Shown here in pieces: positions 33,128 through 40,228 of a stretch of DNA of 64,000 nt (position 1 is its first letter; each line of letters begins with the position of its first letter). The notes under the pieces are model-generated. The model worked only from the letters and a program-made list of their open reading frames with translations, was not told where the DNA came from and did not search any database. Position numbers and translations under genes: made by a program. Origin of the DNA: Clostridiales bacterium (lineage in GTDB: Bacteria; Bacillota; Clostridia; Oscillospirales; Oscillospiraceae); the NCBI GenBank assembly GCA_003150485.1, contig QALX01000007.1:124001-188000 (forward strand), given 5' to 3'.

Positions 33128-33802
33128 ATGAAAAAAAGTACGGAAAAATTGATATCCATTTTCCTTACTATCACCATGTTTATCGTGTCTGTATCCTCTG
33201 CTTGTGCTACTGAGCAATGTCAGCCAGATACCACCTCTGACAGCACCCTAACTGACGCATTATCCGGTGAAGAGGACGGATTCCTCTACGACGGAAAAAC
33301 TGAGGTTCTATTGGGCACCTATACGGAGGCCCCTACTACATTACAAGCATTAATAGGCATTACACCATACGGATCTTTTGAATATGACCGTTGGAAAGTA
33401 TACGATCAGGGCATCACCAAAAAGTGGGTATCCTTATCCAGACCCTACTTTATTATTAGCGTTGCCCGAGGCATGACATATAAAAAACCTGAAACTATAA
33501 CATCAACTATTTCAGCAAAATTAGGTGGTGACATCCCTAGCGCAGCTAAATCAAAAGTCAAGTCTGCTTTTAACCTAAGTGCATCTGGAAGTAAAACAAT
33601 AAAAAAGGAAATCACTTCTTCTGATCCTGGTAAAGGTTATAGCAGCCGAGACTTTTATTATAAAAATGGCCGTCACAGACATAAAATTAAAATTGTAAAG
33701 GAACACGTGGCATCCGAGGGCATCGGCGTTATCTCTACCAAAACCTATTATAGTACAGTCGATATCCCCGCCATTAAATGTTATTTTGAAGACACAAACT
33801 AA
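33128..33802 (+). CDS. AT-rich secreted protein of unknown function
   Basis: This 224-aa protein has a signal peptide (KKSTEKLISIFLTITMF, cut near CAT-EQ). The mature part has a Thr/Ser-rich start, then KWVSLSRPYFIISVARGMTY, a Lys/Ser-rich stretch, and ends ICYF-like with one Cys (IKCYFEDTN). AGGAGG lies before the ATG. Base use is far more AT-rich than in flanking genes, which points to recent transfer. The upstream 250 bp carry repeated TTACATTT and TTGCA words. I do not recognise the family. Confidence 0.65.
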   Translation: MKKSTEKLISIFLTITMFIVSVSSACATEQCQPDTTSDSTLTDALSGEEDGFLYDGKTEVLLGTYTEAPTTLQALIGITPYGSFEYDRWKVYDQGITKKWVSLSRPYFIISVARGMTYKKPETITSTISAKLGGDIPSAAKSKVKSAFNLSASGSKTIKKEITSSDPGKGYSSRDFYYKNGRHRHKIKIVKEHVASEGIGVISTKTYYSTVDIPAIKCYFEDTN

Positions 33803-33803
33803 G

Positions 33804-33836
33804 AAAGAGCTGACAGAGTTTCTGTCAGCTCTTTTT
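33804..33836. terminator. Bidirectional terminator overlapping the tmcAL stop
   Basis: AAAGAGCTGACAG pairs with CTGTCAGCTCTTT; the minus-strand tmcAL stop codon lies within the stem. Confidence 0.9.
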
Positions 33837-35027
33837 GATCACGATGGGGGTGGCGCGCCACTCGTTGGAGCCGGGCGCCAGCTGGGGCAGACACAGCTCC
33901 CAGAGGGCTTCCGCCCGGACATCGACGGCGAACTGCCGCTGGCTCCGGGTGTCCAGGGCCTTTACGGCGGCGGGCTTGGTCACGATGGGCAGCGCACCCA
34001 ACTCTTTGGCCCGGCGCAGCACCCCTCGCCCGTCCTCGGTGAGGCCCAGCACCCGCAGGTAAGGCGGCTGCTCTGGGCAGTCCGCCGCCGTCAGCCCCAG
34101 GTACGCCCACAGAATCAGCCGCCGCACCCGGGCATGGGCGTAGCGCTTGCTTTTCACCTGGGCATAGCACTCCTCTAAGGTGGTGCTGGCCTGGGCCGCC
34201 CGGACCAGACGATGCTCCAGCCCCTCGCCGCAGTCGGGCAGGGCCGCGAAGTCCGCGGCAGTCATGGTGCGCAGCCGGGTAAAAATTCCCCGAGCATTGT
34301 GGGCCAGTGCTGCCGGACAGCGTTCCCGCTCCCACTCCCGCCGCAGAATCTCCGCCGCCGGCTCCGGCATTCCGCCACAGGCCTCCTCCAGCGCCCCGTC
34401 CAGCAGCAGGCTCCGCAGGGCGGTGGCGGAACGAAAGCCCGCCTGTTCCGCCGTGCTGTGGTGGGCCGCTCCCACCCGGGGCACGGTAAACGGCTCCATC
34501 TCCGGCGCCAGGGACCGGATGGCCCGCAGGTACTCGATTCCCAACAGGTTGTTGGGGGTCTCCAAAACGGCGGCCGCCGGGCCCAGCAGCTGCCCCAGGG
34601 CCTTTTGCCGGGCAGAGGCAAAGGACAGCCCTTCCTTTAAATAAGGTTGCAGGACCTGTGAAAACCCGTCGCTGTCCAGCGCCGCCGCCGCCTGCGCCAG
34701 GCCGGACAGGGCCCCCGCCTCGCTGCCAAAGGCCAGCCGGGTGGCCCCCGCCGCCGCCAGCAGAGCCACACCGCCCCGGGCAAACCGCTCCGCCGAGGCC
34801 GCCGCCCACTGGACCGGCAATTCCACTATCAGGTCCGCCCCGCAGCGAAGTGCCATCTCCGCCCGGGCATATTTAGACACAACGGCCGCCCCGCCCCGCT
34901 GCGTGAAGGGCCCGCTCATGGCGCAAACCACCGGACTTCCCGGAAACGCCGCCCGGGCCCGGGCGATCAGGTGGGCGTGGCCCCGGTGAAAGGGGTCGAA
35001 CTCCCCGATGATGCCGATGATCTCCAT
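33825..35027 (-). CDS. tmcAL: tRNA(Met) cytidine acetate ligase family protein
   Basis: This 400-aa protein has the nucleotidyltransferase HxGH motif in FDPFHRGHAHLI near the N-terminus, then MSGPFTQRGGAAVV and LRCGADLIVELP, all typical of the YlbM/TmcAL family, which makes N4-acetylcytidine at the wobble base of elongator tRNA-Met. Conserved ETPNNLLGIEYLRAI lies in the middle. The start at 35027 follows GAGAGGAG. An elongator tRNA-Met gene is present at 5775. Confidence 0.88.
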   Translation of the reverse strand: MEIIGIIGEFDPFHRGHAHLIARARAAFPGSPVVCAMSGPFTQRGGAAVVSKYARAEMALRCGADLIVELPVQWAAASAERFARGGVALLAAAGATRLAFGSEAGALSGLAQAAAALDSDGFSQVLQPYLKEGLSFASARQKALGQLLGPAAAVLETPNNLLGIEYLRAIRSLAPEMEPFTVPRVGAAHHSTAEQAGFRSATALRSLLLDGALEEACGGMPEPAAEILRREWERERCPAALAHNARGIFTRLRTMTAADFAALPDCGEGLEHRLVRAAQASTTLEECYAQVKSKRYAHARVRRLILWAYLGLTAADCPEQPPYLRVLGLTEDGRGVLRRAKELGALPIVTKPAAVKALDTRSQRQFAVDVRAEALWELCLPQLAPGSNEWRATPIVIKKS

Positions 35028-35062
35028 TGTTCCAGCTCCTCTCCGGCGGCCGTCAAAACCGG

Positions 35063-35091
35063 TTGACAGCTCCGTCCGCCTTGCGTATACT
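35063..35091 (+). promoter_or_regulatory. Strong promoter of the antitoxin RNA
   Basis: TTGACA (35063-35068), 17 bp, TATACT (35086-35091), with no coding gene downstream on this strand until ackA. Confidence 0.8.
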
Positions 35092-35097
35092 GTACTT

Positions 35098-35196
35098 AGA
35101 TACAAGGGCGCTGCCGGTAGACGGTTAGCCCCCTACGAGGTCATTGAAGTAATCGCCGATCTGTGGAAGGGTCACGGCGGTTACTTCTTTTTTATG
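35098..35196 (+). ncRNA. Candidate antisense antitoxin RNA
   Basis: A roughly 95-nt RNA would start near 35098 and end at a terminator: GAAGTAATCGCCG pairs with CGGCGGTTACTTC, followed by TTTTTT. Its 3' part is complementary to the end of the holin-like toxin gene on the other strand, the same tail-to-tail layout as known type I pairs such as TxpA/RatA. Confidence 0.65.
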
Positions 35197-35273
35197 TTCC
35201 AGGCGGCAACGAACAGACCGGCCAGGCCGATCAACACCAACGTGTATTGAAACAGATCGGAATATGTCACCAT
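35181..35273 (-). CDS. Putative holin-like toxin (type I toxin, 30 aa)
   Basis: This 30-aa peptide reads MVTYSDLFQY, a hydrophobic helix (TLVLIGLAGLFVAAW) and NIKKK. The VTYSDL start and Lys-rich end match the Firmicutes holin-like toxin family. GAGGAGGG lies upstream of the ATG at 35273. A hairpin GCCCTCTG/CAGAGGGC sits in the leader just before that site and could delay translation. It should insert in the membrane. It is too short for most gene finders. Confidence 0.75.
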   Translation of the reverse strand: MVTYSDLFQYTLVLIGLAGLFVAAWNIKKK

Positions 35274-35430
35274 ATGGCAGCCCTCCTCTCCGAAGAAACA
35301 GAGGGCAAAGAAGTCTCGCCCTCTGGCCGCAGAGGGCTTCACCGCCTACCGTTACTGGCAGCGCCGCGTCTCACTATACCACAGTTGGCGGAAAATGTCT
35401 GTATTGCAGCCCAAAATTTGCAAAAAGATG

Positions 35431-35459
35431 TTGTTCTCCGGCGGCAAGCGTACTATAAT
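35431..35459 (+). promoter_or_regulatory. Promoter of ackA
   Basis: TTGTTC (35431-35436), 17 bp, TATAAT (35454-35459), about 90 bp before the start. Confidence 0.65.
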
Positions 35460-35551
35460 AAAGGTTGTGCTGATCATAACAACCGGCGTTTTCCGCCGCA
35501 AGCAGTCAGAAGATTGACAGATGAAAAGATGAAAAAAGGAGATATCTCAGT

Positions 35552-36757
35552 ATGAACGTTCTGGTTATCAACGCAGGCAGCTCCTCTCTGAAGTATCAGC
35601 TGCTGGACCCCGCCACCGGCGACCTGCTGGCCAAAGGCCTGTGCGAGCGCATCGGTATCGACGGCAAGTTCACCTATAAGCCCCAGCTGGCCGGCAAGAC
35701 CAAGCTGGACGCCATCGACGTCGCCATGCCCACCCACTCCGAGGCCATCCAGACCGTGCTCAACGCCCTGGTAGACCCGGCCAACGGCGTCATCGCCTCC
35801 ATGAGCGAGATCGACGCAGTGGGCCACCGCGTCGTCCACGGCGGCGAAGCCTTTGCCTCCTCCGTCCTCATCGACGACAAGGTCATGCAGGCCATCGAGA
35901 CCTGCAACCCCCTGGCCCCCCTCCACAATCCGGCCAACATCATCGGCATCAACGCCTGCAAGGCCGCTCTGGGCGACAAAGTCCCTCAGGTTGCCGTCTT
36001 TGACACCGCCTTCCACCAGACCATGCCTCCCGTGGCCTACACCTACCCCATCCCCTACGAATACTACGAAAACGATAAGATGCGCCGCTACGGTTTCCAC
36101 GGCACCTCTCATCGCTTCGTCTCCGCCCGCGCCGCCGCGATGCTGGGCAAGAAGATCGAGGATCTGAAGATCATCACCTGCCACCTGGGCAACGGCTCCT
36201 CCGTGGCCGCCATTCAGAACGGCAAGTGCGTGGACACCACCATGGGCCTCACTCCCCTGGCCGGTCTGCCTATGGGTACCCGCTCCGGCGATATGGATGC
36301 CGGCGTCATGGAATTTATCATGAAGAAGCACAACTTGTCCATCGACGAGATGATGACCATCCTCAATAAGAAGTCCGGCGTGCTGGGTATCTCCGGCGTC
36401 TCCTCCGACTTCCGCGACCTGGAAAATGCCTCCAAGGAGGGCAACACCCGGGCTCAGCTGGCCATCGACGTGTTTATCTATGACGTGAAGAAGTACATCG
36501 GCGCTTACGCAGCCGCCATGGGCGGCGTGGACGCAGTGGTCTTTACCGCCGGCATCGGCGAAAACTCCGCCTCCCTGCGGGCCGAAATGGTCAAGGACCT
36601 GGACTTCATGGGCATCAAGATGGATCTGGAAAAGAACGACTTCCGCGGCGAAGAGCGCGACGTCTCCGCTCCTGACGCCTCTGTTAAGGTCCTGGTCATT
36701 CCCACCAACGAAGAACTGATGATCGCCATGGACACTGCCGAGATCGTGAACGCCTAA
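35552..36757 (+). CDS. ackA: Acetate kinase
   Basis: This 401-aa cytosolic kinase interconverts acetyl phosphate and ADP with acetate and ATP. It starts MNVLVINAGSSSLKYQL (first phosphate-binding motif) and has GHRVVHGG, FDTAFHQTMP, YGFHGTSHRFV, CHLGNGSS and FTAGIGENS, all family signatures. AAGGAG lies before the ATG. No phosphotransacetylase gene is adjacent. Codon use is strongly biased, as expected for a highly expressed catabolic gene. Confidence 0.97.
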   Translation: MNVLVINAGSSSLKYQLLDPATGDLLAKGLCERIGIDGKFTYKPQLAGKTKLDAIDVAMPTHSEAIQTVLNALVDPANGVIASMSEIDAVGHRVVHGGEAFASSVLIDDKVMQAIETCNPLAPLHNPANIIGINACKAALGDKVPQVAVFDTAFHQTMPPVAYTYPIPYEYYENDKMRRYGFHGTSHRFVSARAAAMLGKKIEDLKIITCHLGNGSSVAAIQNGKCVDTTMGLTPLAGLPMGTRSGDMDAGVMEFIMKKHNLSIDEMMTILNKKSGVLGISGVSSDFRDLENASKEGNTRAQLAIDVFIYDVKKYIGAYAAAMGGVDAVVFTAGIGENSASLRAEMVKDLDFMGIKMDLEKNDFRGEERDVSAPDASVKVLVIPTNEELMIAMDTAEIVNA

Positions 36758-36778
36758 ATATTCACAATTTCTATCGAG

Positions 36779-36803
36779 AAAAGTCCAGCTTCGGCTGGGC
36801 TTT
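36779..36803 (+). terminator. Terminator of ackA
   Basis: AAAGTCCAGC and GCTGGGCTTT form a stem with TTCG tetraloop. Confidence 0.8.
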
Positions 36804-36845
36804 CCTCTTTTCTTTTCACCTGCCCGGCGGAACTGAATTCCGCCT

Positions 36846-36880
36846 GCGCCAAGGTTTTCCTTCGGAAAACGCTTGTACGC
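36846..36880. repeat. Dispersed hairpin repeat, related to the mreC-mreD repeats
   Basis: GCCAAGGTTTTCC TTC GGAAAACGCTTGTACGC matches, in reverse orientation, the hairpin part of the units at 50544-50842 (same CCAAGGTTTT...AAAACGCTTGT frame). The remaining non-coding stretch 36881-37240 shows no supported gene. Confidence 0.6.
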
Positions 36881-37240
36881 CATCCCCACAGCGAAGAATG
36901 ATCCCGGGGAGCACGCTCCCACGATCGAGAATGCCCGACGCCTTAGCTGTCAAGAGGAGAAGGCAGCGTTGTTAACGTAATATCCACCAAAAAGGGTTGG
37001 CAACCCCGGTCCTTTTTGACGGATTGGCCAATTTCCGGCCCATACATGTATAAAAGGCAGTCCGGCAGCAGATACTTTCTTTCGATCCTCCCCGCCGGGA
37101 ACCGGCCTTTTCCCGCCCCGGATCGCCCTCGAAAACCATTTTTTTCTGGAAAATACCGCCCCTCGCTCAGGCCGCGGCGGCGTTTTCAAGCAAATTTACA
37201 ATTTGGACGTAAATTCGTGATAGTTTTGCTTCCATTTTCC

Positions 37241-37270
37241 TTGACAAACTTGTAACAAAGTGTATATAAT
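37241..37270 (+). promoter_or_regulatory. Strong promoter of the thiolase gene
   Basis: TTGACA (37241-37246), 18 bp, TATAAT (37265-37270), with a leader of about 85 nt. Confidence 0.85.
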
Positions 37271-37361
37271 AACCATGGTAATTCGTGTGATACGGATTTC
37301 CGCCTCGTGTAGTATTTCTCTTTATACACAACAACAATTTTAATATTCAGGAGGTTACACT

Positions 37362-38570
37362 ATGAATCCGAGAGATGTTGTCATTGTAGGTGCCTGCCGT
37401 ACCGCTATCGGCAAGAACATGGGCCAGTTCAAGGACGTTCAGGCTCGCGACCTGGCTATCTGCGCTGGTACTGAAGCCATCAAGCGCGCTGGTATCGACC
37501 CCAAGCAGTGCGACGAAATCGTCATGGGCGAATGCTTCCTCGGCATGCAGGGCTCCCTGCCCGCACGTCAGGTTTCCATGAGAATCGGCCTGGACGAGAC
37601 TTCCAACGCCTGCACCGTGAACCAGAACTGCGCTTCCGGTATGCGTGCTATGGACATCGCTGCCAACAACATTCTGCTGGGCAAGTCTGACATCAGCCTG
37701 GTGGTCGGCGTCGAATCCATGACCAACGCTCCTTATCTGCTGGCTAAGGCTCGTATGGGCTATCGTATGGGCGACGGCAAGATCTATGACTCCATGCTGC
37801 ATGACGGCCTGGTTGACGAACTGTCCGGCGGCCACATGGGCCTGACCGCTGAGAACGTTGCCGAAAAGTATGGCATCACCCGTGAAGAATGCGACCAGAT
37901 CGCTGTTCGTTCTCACAACCTGGCTTGCAAGGCCATCGACGAAGGCGTCTTCAAGGACGAAATCGTTCCTTATGTCCTGCACACCCGCAAAGGTGACAAG
38001 GTCATCGACACCGATGAGCATCCCATCCGTAACTGCACCATGGAGACTCTGGCTAAGCTGAAGCCCGCTTTCAAGAAGGACGGCGTTATCACTGCTGCCA
38101 ACGCTTCCGGCATCAACGACGCAGCTGCTTCCGTCGTCATGATGAGCTGGGAAAAGTGCCAGGAACTGGGCAAGACTCCCATGGCTAAGCTGGTCACCTG
38201 CCAGGCTAAGGGTGTTGCTCCCGAAGTCATGGGTCTCGGTCCCGCAGTGGCTATTCCCAAGGCCTGCGAAAAGGGTGGCGTGAAGTTTGAAGACATCGAC
38301 GTGTTCGAAGTCAACGAAGCTTTCTCCGCTCAGGTTATCGGCGTGGAAAGAATGCTGAAGGAAGACTATGGTCTGACTGTCGATTGGGATAAGACCAACA
38401 AGTTCGGTTCCGGTATCGCTCTGGGCCATCCCGTTGGCTGCACCGCTCTGCGTATCATCGTCACCCTGGTTCACACCATGGTCCGCGAAGATCTGAAGCT
38501 GGGCTGCGCATCCCTGTGCGTGGGCGGCGGCCCCGCTCTGGCTTCCATCTGGAGCCGCGATTTCTCCTAA
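37362..38570 (+). CDS. Acetyl-CoA acetyltransferase (thiolase)
   Basis: This 402-aa enzyme condenses two acetyl-CoA to acetoacetyl-CoA, the entry to butyrate synthesis. Catalytic Cys90 is in NQNCASGM, His356 in GIALGHPVGCT and Cys386 in LCVGGGPALA. AGGAGG lies upstream of the ATG. Codon use (GCT, GGT, CGT-rich) differs from neighbours and matches very high expression. The final motif is CVGGGPA, not the common CIGGGMG, so it is somewhat divergent from typical PhaA/ThlA. Other acyl substrates are possible. Confidence 0.92.
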   Translation: MNPRDVVIVGACRTAIGKNMGQFKDVQARDLAICAGTEAIKRAGIDPKQCDEIVMGECFLGMQGSLPARQVSMRIGLDETSNACTVNQNCASGMRAMDIAANNILLGKSDISLVVGVESMTNAPYLLAKARMGYRMGDGKIYDSMLHDGLVDELSGGHMGLTAENVAEKYGITREECDQIAVRSHNLACKAIDEGVFKDEIVPYVLHTRKGDKVIDTDEHPIRNCTMETLAKLKPAFKKDGVITAANASGINDAAASVVMMSWEKCQELGKTPMAKLVTCQAKGVAPEVMGLGPAVAIPKACEKGGVKFEDIDVFEVNEAFSAQVIGVERMLKEDYGLTVDWDKTNKFGSGIALGHPVGCTALRIIVTLVHTMVREDLKLGCASLCVGGGPALASIWSRDFS

Positions 38571-38631
38571 TCGCTTAGGGTAATCAATTAGGCTTGTTCT
38601 CTTAGGAGACAGACCAAAGGAATCATTTCCG

Positions 38632-38661
38632 CACCCCCCGGTTCGCCGGGGGGTGTTTTTT
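38632..38661 (+). terminator. Terminator of the thiolase gene
   Basis: CACCCCCCG pairs with CGGGGGGTG and is followed by TTTTTT. Confidence 0.93.
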
Positions 38662-38950
38662 ACACCGTTTTCCCAGAGTGTTGGTGGAAAACCCTGTGGA
38701 AATGGTGGATAACTCCGGGACGAACTGCAAAAAACGGGGGAAATCAATGCGGTAAACGGCAAATTCCTGTGGATTTGCATCCATGCAGGCAGAGCGCTGT
38801 GGCGCATACTCCTTCCCTGGTACCGTATCCGGTTCCTGGTCCCGCTCAGGACCCTGGACTGACTCCTGCTCAGAGACACACTCTTTTTCAACTCAGTATC
38901 CTTATCCTTATCATGTTCCTTTTCCTTATCGGTACCGCTGGCGCCAGTGG
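38662..38950 (-). pseudogene. Decayed 3' part of a DUF6291-type phage protein
   Basis: Just after the stop at 38951, another minus-strand frame reads a Lys/Asp/Glu repeat (DKEKEHDKDKDTELKK), the kind of linker seen in phage replication proteins, and then breaks across frames. No intact ORF with a ribosome site is present. A frameshifted remnant is the likely reading. Confidence 0.4.
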
Positions 38951-39214
38951 TCACCGGTCGTCACCAGTGGTCAGCAGAGCCTTCGCCCGATTCCGTTTGT
39001 TGCGCTGGCACACCCGGTCGTATTTCTCCCGGTTGGTGTCCAGACTGGGCTTGAGAAAGCGGAAGGCCATGATCAGCTCCGGCTCCCCCTCTGTGGGCAC
39101 CTCGCCCCGCCGCTCATAGGCCAGGATCATCCGCATCAGCCGGCCCACCTGGGCATCGGTCAGAGCCGCCGTCTGCTCCTCAAAGTCGTAGTAAATCAGA
39201 AAGCTATTCTTCAT
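38951..39214 (-). CDS. DUF6291 domain protein (phage replisome-type), probably truncated
   Basis: This 87-aa protein starts with MKNSFLIYYDFEEQ at 39214 behind GGGAGGAA, and has LTDAQVGRLMRMILAYERRGE and ELIMAFRFLKPSLDTNREKY. This block is the DUF6291 N-terminal domain found in phage and element replication proteins. It ends abruptly at KALLTTGDDR, where longer relatives continue into a charged linker (see 38662-38950). It is an isolated mobile-element relic. Confidence 0.65.
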   Translation of the reverse strand: MKNSFLIYYDFEEQTAALTDAQVGRLMRMILAYERRGEVPTEGEPELIMAFRFLKPSLDTNREKYDRVCQRNKRNRAKALLTTGDDR

Positions 39215-39426
39215 AGCGGTTCCTCCCTCTGTTGTGATACCAGCAGGATAATCTCTTTTTCCCCGCCATACAAGGGGATGTAGGGTGCGTTCACGCAGTT
39301 TTTCCGGGCGATTCCCTTTCTTCCCTCCCTTTGGGTGCAAAACAGGAAAAGGGGATTTCTGCTATCCTCCCACCCTTCCATGACAATTATTTCGAGTCCG
39401 TTAAGGCTTTCTTAAATATTTCCGCC

Positions 39427-39454
39427 TTGCATCTTAACCTGGTCATGTTATGAT
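39427..39454 (+). promoter_or_regulatory. Promoter of the two-component system
   Basis: TTGCAT (39427-39432), 16 bp, TATGAT (39449-39454). Confidence 0.5.
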
Positions 39455-39484
39455 AACTATGTTATTTGGAAAGGGGCCTTTTTC

Positions 39485-40174
39485 ATGTACCACATTCTCG
39501 TTTGCGACGATGACCGGGATATTGTCTCGGCACTGACCATCTACCTGACTGGGGAGGGCTATGCCGTCACCGGCGCAGGCAGCGGCCAGGAGGCGCTGGA
39601 GCTGTTCCAGCAGCAGTCCTTTGACCTGGTGCTTATGGACATTATGATGCCCGGCATGGACGGCATCACCGCCACCGCCCAGCTGCGCACCCAGAGCAAC
39701 GTCCCCATCCTGTTCCTCACCGCCAAGGGCGAGGACACGGACAAAATTCTGGGCTTGAACATCGGTGCGGACGACTACATTACCAAACCATTCAACCCGT
39801 TGGAGATCATCGCCCGGGTGCGCTCGCACCTGCGGCGGTACACCCAGCTGGGCGGCGTCCCCACCGCGCCAGATCTGCTGACGGTGGGTCCCATCGCCTT
39901 AGATGACGCGGCAAAGGTGGTGACGGTGGACGGGGAGCCGGTAAACCTGACGCCGCTGGAATTCAATATCCTCCGGCTGCTGATGCGTCATCCCGGCCAG
40001 GTATTCTCCATGACCCAGATCTATGAGCAGGTGTGGAACGACACCGCCCTGGGCAGTGAGAACACAGTAGCCGTCCACATCCGTCATCTCCGGGAGAAAA
40101 TCGAAATTGATCCCGCCCGTCCCCGCTACCTGAAGGTAGTCTGGGGCCTGGGCTACAAAATGGAGCAGCCGTAA
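39485..40174 (+). CDS. OmpR/PhoB-family response regulator (VanR-like)
   Basis: This 229-aa protein has a receiver domain (CDDDRDIV, phosphoacceptor Asp52 in LVLMDIMMPGMDG, LTAK switch, KPFNPLE) and a winged-helix DNA-binding domain (LTPLEFNILRLLMRHPGQVFS, NTVAVHIRHLREKI). AAAGGGG lies upstream. It is followed by its histidine kinase at 40229 in the same operon. Overall resemblance is to VanR/RegX3-type regulators; the regulon is unknown. Confidence 0.93.
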   Translation: MYHILVCDDDRDIVSALTIYLTGEGYAVTGAGSGQEALELFQQQSFDLVLMDIMMPGMDGITATAQLRTQSNVPILFLTAKGEDTDKILGLNIGADDYITKPFNPLEIIARVRSHLRRYTQLGGVPTAPDLLTVGPIALDDAAKVVTVDGEPVNLTPLEFNILRLLMRHPGQVFSMTQIYEQVWNDTALGSENTVAVHIRHLREKIEIDPARPRYLKVVWGLGYKMEQP

Positions 40175-40228
40175 GGAACCCAGCAGAGACTCCGAGGCCG
40201 CGCTCCTCTGAAAGGAATGGGGAACCAT

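Noticed and set aside
36950..37189. 79-codon minus ORF in the ackA-thiolase gap
   Set aside because: No ribosome site and no recognisable features; the region is promoter DNA and repeat.
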